Shown here one piece after another: positions 1 to 6,216 of a stretch of 10,980 nucleotides of DNA. The notes beneath the pieces were generated by a model. It saw only the letters and a program-made list of their open reading frames with translations, made no database searches and had not been told where the DNA came from. How positions within the stretch are numbered: the stretch's first letter is position 1; each line of letters starts with the position of its first letter. A program made the position numbers and the translations under genes. Origin of the DNA: Larix sibirica (taxonomy: Eukaryota > Streptophyta > Pinopsida > Pinales > Pinaceae); the NCBI GenBank assembly GCA_004151065.3, contig NWUY0300014282.1, positions 13,111-24,090 on the forward strand. The letters are read 5' to 3'.

Positions 1-336
1 AACCCATTAGGAAGTTGGTACTTATTAATTATTTGACCATGTCAAGTAGTTAGGGTTTTGGATTCGGGAAGACTATTTAAAGAGCTATATGCTATGAAGG
101 ATTTTGTCTATAATTATTGTAACGAAGCTCTTCTCAAGTGAGAGATCACCCAACCTTAAGAGACGCATGAAACTTTTTCCTAGAATATGTTCTCATAATA
201 AAAGACTAATTTCCAACAATATTTATCTTTCTACCGTCAAATGGTTCTTATTCTGCAATATAAGTTACGGTTTATTGTATCTTAAATCTCTATGTATCCT
301 ATGTTATTTTAAATTTTAGGGTTAAAGAACACCACA
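1..336 (+). repeat. Partial 5' LTR (R/U5 end)
   Basis: This stretch ends in CACCACA at 336, two bases before a tRNA-Met-like primer site, which is how a plant LTR ends (…CA). It holds a TATA-like box at 74-81 and an AATAAA at 197-202, the promoter and polyadenylation signals expected in U3/R. The 5' end (TG) is not identified and is probably outside the window. A short open frame inside it (104-319) has no recognisable protein character. No second copy was found by eye, so the LTR call rests on the signals alone. Confidence 0.5.
74..81 (+). promoter_or_regulatory. TATA-like box in putative LTR
   Basis: The sequence TATTTAAA followed by GAGC is a typical plant LTR TATA element. If used, transcription would start near 105-115, giving an R region that includes the AATAAA at 197-202. 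Function is inferred from position only. Confidence 0.4.
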
Positions 337-338
337 AG

Positions 339-350
339 TGGTATCCAAAC
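339..350 (+). other. Primer binding site, initiator tRNA-Met type, degenerate
   Basis: TGGTATCCAAAC lies two bases after the CA end of the putative LTR. The first seven bases match the start of the usual plant initiator-Met primer site, and the last five are diverged. In a live element this site would pair with the 3' end of the tRNA to prime minus-strand DNA synthesis. Confidence 0.5.
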
Positions 351-1089
351 AACTTTCTTGATCCAACACACCTCCAATATTTCACAATTATTTTTGGGCT
401 AGAGATGTGTTCTGAAATTTTTAAATAATTATAGAGATTGCCATTCAACGAATAAAAATGTGGTCTGGGAACAATATATGTGGAGAATATAGTTGGTACT
501 TAGTCACTTTGATTTTGGACACTGTTGGTACCCCTTTTAGTAATACTACATCAGAAAACACCTGCACACATAATCTCACTTCCACATACCCTCGAGTATA
601 TCAAAACTCCCATAGGAAACCTAGAACCAACTGAAGATAATCTAATCGGCCATCTTGTTGTTATAGTGGCACTACGAACAACACTTGGGAATATTACTGT
701 CGTGTACTTGGGTGTTCAGGTAGTACAATCAAGGGCATGATTGATCCTCCTTAGCACTGTGAGAGATTGTGACAAGTAATACTGTTGGACCCCACATGTA
801 TATTAGAGAGCTATAACACTCAACAATCCCTTGTCTTCAAGACCCTGGAAACCCTAGAAACCTTTACTTTGCAACCCCATGTTGAAAATTACTCATTCTG
901 TTAGAGTAGTAAGTGAAAGAACCATATTTTGTGTGGGGTTCCCAGAAAACCTTATTTGCGACCTAATCATTTTAATATATATCTCTAACAACCTTTTTTG
1001 GGTGGTCCTAGAAACCCTTATTTGTGACCCATCGAAAAAGAATCCTTGCATTGTGCTGATATTTTGACATATTTCTCTCACAATCCTTT
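351..1089 (+). other. Retrotransposon leader, no recognisable gene
   Basis: About 740 bases between the primer site and the first gag-like reading. Open stretches such as 525-740 have no motif I recognise and no low-complexity coding signature. An untranslated leader of this length is common in plant gypsy elements. The right part contains the degenerate repeat described separately. Confidence 0.4.
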
Positions 1090-1097
1090 TTGGGTGG
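852..1097 (+). repeat. Three degenerate copies of a ~28-base motif
   Basis: Related segments begin at 852, 940 and 1006, each reading roughly CCTAGAAACCTTATTTGYGACC. The last two copies are each followed by a second shared piece, TCTCTMACAAYCYTTTTTGG, at about 982-1001 and 1075-1093, so the larger unit (about 65-95 bases) looks duplicated. The copies differ by scattered substitutions, so the duplication is old. Its role is unknown. Confidence 0.55.
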
Positions 1098-2220
1098 ACC
1101 CCACCATTATTCCTTTGTTCATACTTTTCAACTTCCATGGTACATTCCCATAACCAAGCCCACATGGAGACTTCCAACAGAAATCCATCCACCAGAATCT
1201 ACCCCAATAGAATCTGCCCCCACTACGTCTAACCCAAGACCTTCAATCGCTGACGTCATTAGTCATGCCCATGTAGCACTCAATGGATCAACATTTTTCG
1301 ATTTTGACCCACTCCATCTTGACCAGGTCCAACTCAAAGTGGTTGGTGACACCAACAACCTGAAAATCCATGACCATGTGATGACTTCTATTACCCAACA
1401 TGTCATATTTTCTTGAACATTTGATAGTCCAACTAGTGAAGCTATGGTCACTAAAGACCAGGGCTCTCACGCTCTCTTCTTAGAAACCTAGCATCCTTCC
1501 TTTGATGATATAAATTCATGGCATTGCTTCCCAAAGATTGACATGTGAAATTTTATGGCTCTGACCCCTCAGGTTGGGTGACCCAAATGGAACATTATTT
1601 TTCTTTCCATGTAATTTAAGATGATCTTTAGAAGTTGAAAATTGGGGTTTTATATTTAGATTCTGAAAAGTGGAAGTGGTTTTAATGGTACCAAAAATCT
1701 TATCGCCAATATGTCCCTTGGAGCCAATTTGTGAAGATCCTTCATGAGCATTTTGACTATGAGACTCGCTACTTGGGAAGGTTGACCAAATTGTGCTAGA
1801 ATGTAAATGTTTTGGACTATATTACAATATTTGAGTAGTTGGAAGTTTACATAGAAGGCTTCTTTGATTTTTTTTTCTAGGAATGTTTCATTAATTTCAT
1901 CAAGGAGGCAATTCATGCACATGTCCTTATGTAATGGCCCTCCACTTGGTCGGAAGCATGTGATAGAGCTCAAGAGACTAAATTGATGATCAATGCCCAA
2001 TCTAAGTGCCTTTCATTTCCCACTTGCAAAGTGTCTCCCATGTAACCTACTCCCAACAACTCCATTTCCTTTCCACTACAAATCCACAAGTTGACTTTGG
2101 TTGCCAAGGATGAGTGTCAATGTATTGACCTTTTCTACAACTGTGATGAAAAATATTTATGAGGGCATAAATGCAAAGAGCAAAAATTATTTAAAATTGA
2201 GGTATCCCCACATGATCCCC
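1090..2220 (+). pseudogene. Ty3/gypsy gag (capsid and zinc knuckle), decayed
   Basis: Gag forms the particle that packages element RNA. A proline-rich N-terminal part reads in one frame at 1090-1416 and runs on to PKIDM near 1530. The reading then shifts at about 1545 into the frame that gives SDPSGWVTQMEHYFSFH, the start of a plant retrotransposon gag domain. Further family-like pieces follow, such as YETRYLGRLTKL and ECFINFIKEAIHAHV, separated by stops. A CCHC zinc knuckle survives at 2133-2174: Cys at 2142, Gly-His at 2163-2168 and Cys at 2172, but the expected first Cys is Phe (2133-2135) and a TGA interrupts at 2160-2162. The start codon is uncertain. It continues in the same frame into protease. 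Confidence 0.75.
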
Positions 2221-2258
2221 TTGAGGACACCACCAAGGAGGCTCCACTAGAACTTTAT

Positions 2259-2699
2259 GTGGATGATACTATTCCCCCTTTGGAAGATGCTCATGATATA
2301 CTAGTACTGGAGGAACAACCACAAATATCACTCCATGCCTTATATGGTTTCTCCACACCTCAGATATTAAAATTGATTGGATACATCAAACACCAGAAAG
2401 TCATTGTATTAGTTAACAATGGTATCACCCATAATTTCATTCATCAACCTGTGGTTGAAGAAACCCATTTCTATATCCACCCTAGATCCAATTTCCAAAT
2501 TATGATAGCCAATGGGGGTATGCTGAAATATGGGGGTCATTATGAAAAAGAGAAACTTCAAATGGGTGACTACCATATCAAAACACATATGTTTTCTATT
2601 GATATGGGTGGTTGCAATATAGTTCTGGAGATTGAATGGATCAAGAATTTGGGTCTTGTCACCATGTATTTTAAGGCTCTCTCTCTCAGCTTTACCTAG
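2259..2699 (+). pseudogene. Ty3/gypsy aspartic protease, active site lost
   Basis: Retropepsin-like domain that would cut the Gag-Pol polyprotein. It is the longest uninterrupted piece of the element, in the same frame as gag, and ends at a TAG (2697-2699). Recognisable landmarks are QISLHALYGFSTPQ near the start, the region VIVLVNNGITHNFI around the catalytic site, and IDMGGCNIVLEIEWIKNLG near the end. The catalytic Asp-Ser/Thr-Gly triad position reads Asn-Asn-Gly at 2415-2423. Both changes fit single G-to-A transitions from a usual codon. The protein could not act as a protease even if translated. The ATG at 2259 is not a real start, because this is an internal part of a polyprotein. Confidence 0.8.
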
Positions 2700-3647
2700 G
2701 ATGAGCATACACATCACCTCAATGGAATTACCTCTGGTTCTCCTAAAATGATCACATCACATAGTATCGAGAAATTATTGAAGAAAGGCCACTTATGTAT
2801 CATTCTTCAGTTCAATGCCATCCAAATCATGGAAATTCCCACACAGGATATACACCCTGACTTGTAATAGGTTCTCTCCCAATATCAACAAGTTTGTTAG
2901 GTACCAAAGGGTTTACCCCCTCTCACGGGGAACACGACCATGGTATTCCTTTAATCCACGACAATCAACCTCCCAATGTTTGCTCTTATCACCAACCTTT
3001 TGGACAAAAGAATGAAATTGAAAAAATCATTCAAGAATTATTGTAGGCCGCCATCATTCAACCCAACACAAGCCTTATTTCCTCCTCAATTGTTAGGGTC
3101 CTAAAAAAGGAAGGAGCTTGGCACATGTGTCCTAATTTTTGGGTTCTCAATAAATTAACCATCAAAGGTAAATTTCCTATTCCTACCATTGATGATCTCT
3201 TAAATGAGGTGCATGGAACCAAATTCTTCACCAAACTTGACCTTCAATCGGCTTACCATCAAATCTAGATGAAAGAGGCAAACATACTCAAGAAAACCTT
3301 CCACACTCATGAGGGTCATTACAATTTCTTAGTAATTCCCTTTAGCCTCTGCCATGACCCATCCACTTTTCAGAGCCACATGAATAAGATATTTTTCCCT
3401 TTCCTATGTCATTTTTTTTATGGTATATCTTGGTCCACAACCCCACTTAGGAAATCCACCTCCAACATGTTGCTCATACCTTGCAATTATTACAAGATCA
3501 CCGGTATTTGCGAAATGATCAAATTTTTTTTTGGGGCAATTGAGGTTGAATATATGAGGGCATATTGTGATTCAGGATGGTGTACATGTGGACCCAAAGA
3601 AAGTGGAAGTTATGTAGAACTATCCCCAGACCAAAACTCTTGAGAGT
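2700..3647 (+). pseudogene. Ty3/gypsy reverse transcriptase, catalytic block missing
   Basis: Linker plus reverse transcriptase domain. The linker reads through QFNAIQIMEIP and VPKGLPP, then shifts frame near 2920. The RT core follows: QKNEIEKIIQELL, a fingers region ending KKEGAWHMCPNFWVLNKLT, then motif A FTKLDLQSAYHQI with its Asp at 3239-3241. A TAG at 3266-3268 follows, then THEGHYNFLVIPFSL and PSTFQ. After PFLCHFF (about 3400-3416) the expected Tyr/Phe-x-Asp-Asp catalytic motif is absent. The text that follows (WSTTPLRKST…) is out of frame and shortened, consistent with a deletion plus frameshift around 3405-3445. Polymerase activity is therefore lost. The segment EVEYMRAY near 3545 shows that the family reading resumes. 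Confidence 0.8.
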
Positions 3648-4200
3648 TTGAGAGGGTTCCTCGAACTTATGGGGTACTATCGTAAGTTTGTTAAAAGCTA
3701 TGGAAAGATTGTAGCTCCTGTTACAACACTATTGAAAAAAAATGCTTACTCCTCAAATGAGTTAGTGGAGTATGTCTTCTATGCCCTAAAGGAGGCTATG
3801 TGCACTATTCCTATGTTAGCCATTCCATATTCACTAAGAATTTCGTTTTAGAATGTGATGCCTTTGGCCATGGCTTGTGAGTGGTATTAATTCAAGACAA
3901 ATGCCTATTATCCTTCACTAGTAAGCAACTCTGTGAGTTGAACTTGGGAAAGTCCACCTATGAAAAATAAATGATGGCTATAGTTCACGTAGTTAAGACA
4001 TGGTGACCATAATTATTGAACAATGTTTTTCCAAAGCAAGACAGACCATCATAGTCTCAAGTATTTCCTAGAACAAAGGTTTTCCTATCCAGAGCAACAT
4101 AAAAGGGTCACTGAGATGTTGGGTTATGATTATGAGATCATAAATAAGAAGGAATACAACAATGTGGTGGTAGATGCATTGCATATGCAATTTGAATAGG
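3648..4200 (+). pseudogene. Ty3/gypsy RNase H domain, decayed
   Basis: Would degrade the RNA strand during reverse transcription. The RT connection reads LRGFLELMGYYRKFVKSYGK and LLKKNAYSSNE up to a stop at 3849-3851. The reading then shifts near 3835 to FVLECDAFGHG, with the first catalytic Asp at 3857-3859. SFTSKQLCE and LGKSTYEK follow, with stops at 3878 and 3968. Another shift near 4010-4030 gives TDHHSLKYFLEQ (Asp at 4044-4046), then MLGYDYEII and VVVDALHMQFE with the last expected Asp at 4173-4175. Three acidic positions survive, but two frameshifts and several stops make it non-functional. Confidence 0.78.
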
Positions 4201-4600
4201 AGGGTTCCCTCTTTGCCCTGTGCTTACTAGTTCCAGGATGGCTTGAAGAAGCATGTCAGGAAGGGTTGGCCCTGGGCATAGTTTGACATCTCATGAAATG
4301 GATAAAAGAAGACCCGAACCCTTTTCCTAGGTATACATGGGACCACACTATATTGAGGTATAAGGAGCATATTTTTATCACCTCATATTAAGCCTTAAAA
4401 CCACGAATCATAGAGGAGTTACATTCATCACCCACAACAGACCACTCGTGTTTTCATAAAACCTGTGAAAAGTTAGAAAATATTAACAAGGCACAAAAAC
4501 AATCACATAAGAGGAACACATCTTTTTTTCATGGAAACCCTATATAGGGAAAACCACCACCAATTAAATATCTATTAGTCTTTCCTGCCACCTATTACTA
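4201..4600 (+). pseudogene. Ty3/gypsy integrase N-terminal part, truncated
   Basis: Continues in the RNase H frame after a TAG. The RNase H-to-integrase linker is recognisable (EGSLFALCLLVPGWLEEA, then KEDPNPFPRYTWDHTILRY). The start of the HHCC zinc-binding domain follows: EELHSSPTTDHSCFHKTCEK, with the His pair at 4422-4424 and 4443-4445. After about 4470 the sequence no longer resembles integrase. No Cys pair, no DDE catalytic core and no C-terminal domain are found before the polypurine-like tract at 4725. Most of the gene has therefore been deleted, which would remove the ability to insert into DNA. Confidence 0.7.
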
Positions 4601-4724
4601 CTCAAATTAGCACCCATGACTATTGTCATGGATCATAGTGCAATGAGAGGTAAGCACAAGAGAAGCTAATGCCCAATGTCACCACATCCTAGCTTCCCAA
4701 CAATTTAGGTCAACCCCGAAGACC

Positions 4725-4733
4725 AAGGGGGAG
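4725..4733 (+). other. Candidate polypurine tract of the gypsy element
   Basis: AAGGGGGAG within GACCAAGGGGGAGTATC resembles the plus-strand primer that precedes the 3' LTR in plant gypsy elements. No clear TG LTR start follows and no copy of 1-336 is seen downstream, so the call rests on the motif and its position. Confidence 0.35.
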
Positions 4734-4735
4734 TA

Positions 4736-6036
4736 TCTAATATCGATGAGAGATATTTGCAATTACTTCAACAATGTGCAGATACCCTTCACATGCAACC
4801 TCTTAGCTAATTCCAATGCCTTATGGAGACAAAACAATAACATTAGGAGAGGGGTAGGAGTTATAACACTTTATCATGATTTCCAAGAAAGATAAATTTA
4901 TAATCTTACTACTGTTATAAAATTGCAGCATCCAATAACACTTTAGAAAATTGATTAAAATGAACCTAAACAATGCCAACTTACCATATATGATGTACCT
5001 TGTATGTTAGGGCAAGTGACGTGCCTCCATAGGGTGAAGGGAATCCCTAAATTATATTAGAAAGTGCATAACCAGATCTAGTTTAATTCCTAATCAGCCC
5101 TCAAATAGATGGTGGACCCGCTTAAAACCTATCTAATAGATGCCCAACCCCCCAGGGGTCAACCCTAGGATTTTTCCTTACCTTTTTAGGCCCCCAAAGC
5201 TTCCTGATTTGATTGATGTACTTGTTGACCCTATTATAACAGATCTTAAAAAATCCCTAGATAACACAAATCACAGTGTATTTCTCAATCCAACCACATA
5301 ACAAAGGTACCCTTGAAAATCCACCATTAAACCCCCTAGGGCGCAATTTTTCAGCAGAGCACAATTTCCATATTCATGATATTTTTTGAGATATGAATTT
5401 TCTATATTTTTAGGATTTTCCCAAATATTATATATTATTATTTTTTTTTGCAATATATACAATATAATTTTGATAAAAAAATGAACAAGAGAAGGGGTTA
5501 GACCTTAGTCCTCAACCCTAGGGAAACTAGAGATCAAGGTCAATGTCCCTACTCGATTTTTTTATTCAAGATTTACCAATTAGGGAATAGGATAGTAACC
5601 CTAGATGGGTCAAAGTAGCCTAATCCTAATTAGGGAAAACAATGAACTCCAATGCCCCACTATGGAGAACTCCTTCAAGAGGAAAGTATCCTCAAGCAAG
5701 ATTGACACTATGCCAACAAAACCCTAATTTACCTTGATTAAGGTGCAAAAGCAACGTCAAACAATAAAATTGAAAGATATTACTGACATCCACCAAGGAA
5801 ACAACAAGAGAGAGTTCTTAGGTCTTCCTTAGTCACGAGTTATAACAACCATTCTTTGAATCAACCTTGAGAGCTGATAGCAAAACCCTAGAAATTCATC
5901 ATCCAACCATCCATCACAAGAGAAGTGTGCCAAAAGAGAGGTGCACATGCCTTAAAATATCCAACATACTAAAAGAAAGAGAAATAAGTACATATTTGAA
6001 CCCTTTTCTTGTTTACAAATGAGATCTAGGAACCTC
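4736..6036. other. No recognisable gene
   Basis: About 1.3 kb of AT-rich sequence. Open stretches on either strand (for example minus 5271-5462) show no domain, repeat or codon pattern I can name. The minus-strand reading from 6045 downward looks like promoter-proximal or LTR sequence, but I found no matching second copy. If a 3' LTR of the gypsy element exists, it should start near 4735, and it is too diverged to recognise by eye. Confidence 0.4.
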
Positions 6037-6045
6037 TATTTATAT
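6037..6045. promoter_or_regulatory. TATA-like element, readable on both strands
   Basis: Plus strand TATTTATAT; the minus strand reads ATATAAATA followed by GAGG, the better match to a plant TATA box. It lies 172 bases upstream of the possible start codon at 6217 and next to the palindrome GAGGCCTC (6046-6053). It could have driven the coiled-coil gene to the right, or belong to a minus-strand LTR or promoter to the left. The direction cannot be settled from the sequence. Confidence 0.3.
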
Positions 6046-6216
6046 GAGGCCTCTTAGTCTTTTTAACTTTACAACCTAACTTACTAAAATATAAAATAAC
6101 ATACAATTAGGGTTTTTCACCCACAAGTTGGTGACTAAACCACATAAGACTAAAAATATGATAAAATGATGCAAATGGATTCAACAAAGAGGAGTGTTGA
6201 GCCGAAGTAGGATGTC

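Larger units (their letters stand above)
1..4735 (+). mobile_element. Degenerate Ty3/gypsy LTR retrotransposon
   Basis: Plus-strand remains of one LTR retrotransposon in the order LTR end, primer binding site, leader, gag, protease, reverse transcriptase, RNase H, start of integrase. This domain order (RNase H before integrase, both after reverse transcriptase) is the Ty3/gypsy order. The wording of the reverse transcriptase and RNase H motifs resembles plant chromoviruses, but no chromodomain is seen, so that assignment is inference. The polyprotein is split over all three frames with many stops, the catalytic reverse transcriptase block is absent, and most of integrase is missing. The left LTR probably starts before the window. 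No 3' LTR matching 1-336 was recognised. That the LTR at 1-336 and the polyprotein are one insertion is inferred from orientation and spacing. Confidence 0.8.

Noticed and set aside
525-740. Plus-strand open frame of 71 codons
   Set aside because: No recognisable features; it lies in the retrotransposon leader.
893-1192. Minus-strand open frame of 99 codons
   Set aside because: No recognisable motif, and it overlaps the repeated motif of the leader; chance opening is likely.
2409-2717. Minus-strand open frame
   Set aside because: It is opposite the gypsy protease, which explains the sequence fully.
5271-5462. Minus-strand open frame of 63 codons
   Set aside because: No motif and no supporting signals; AT-rich intergenic sequence.
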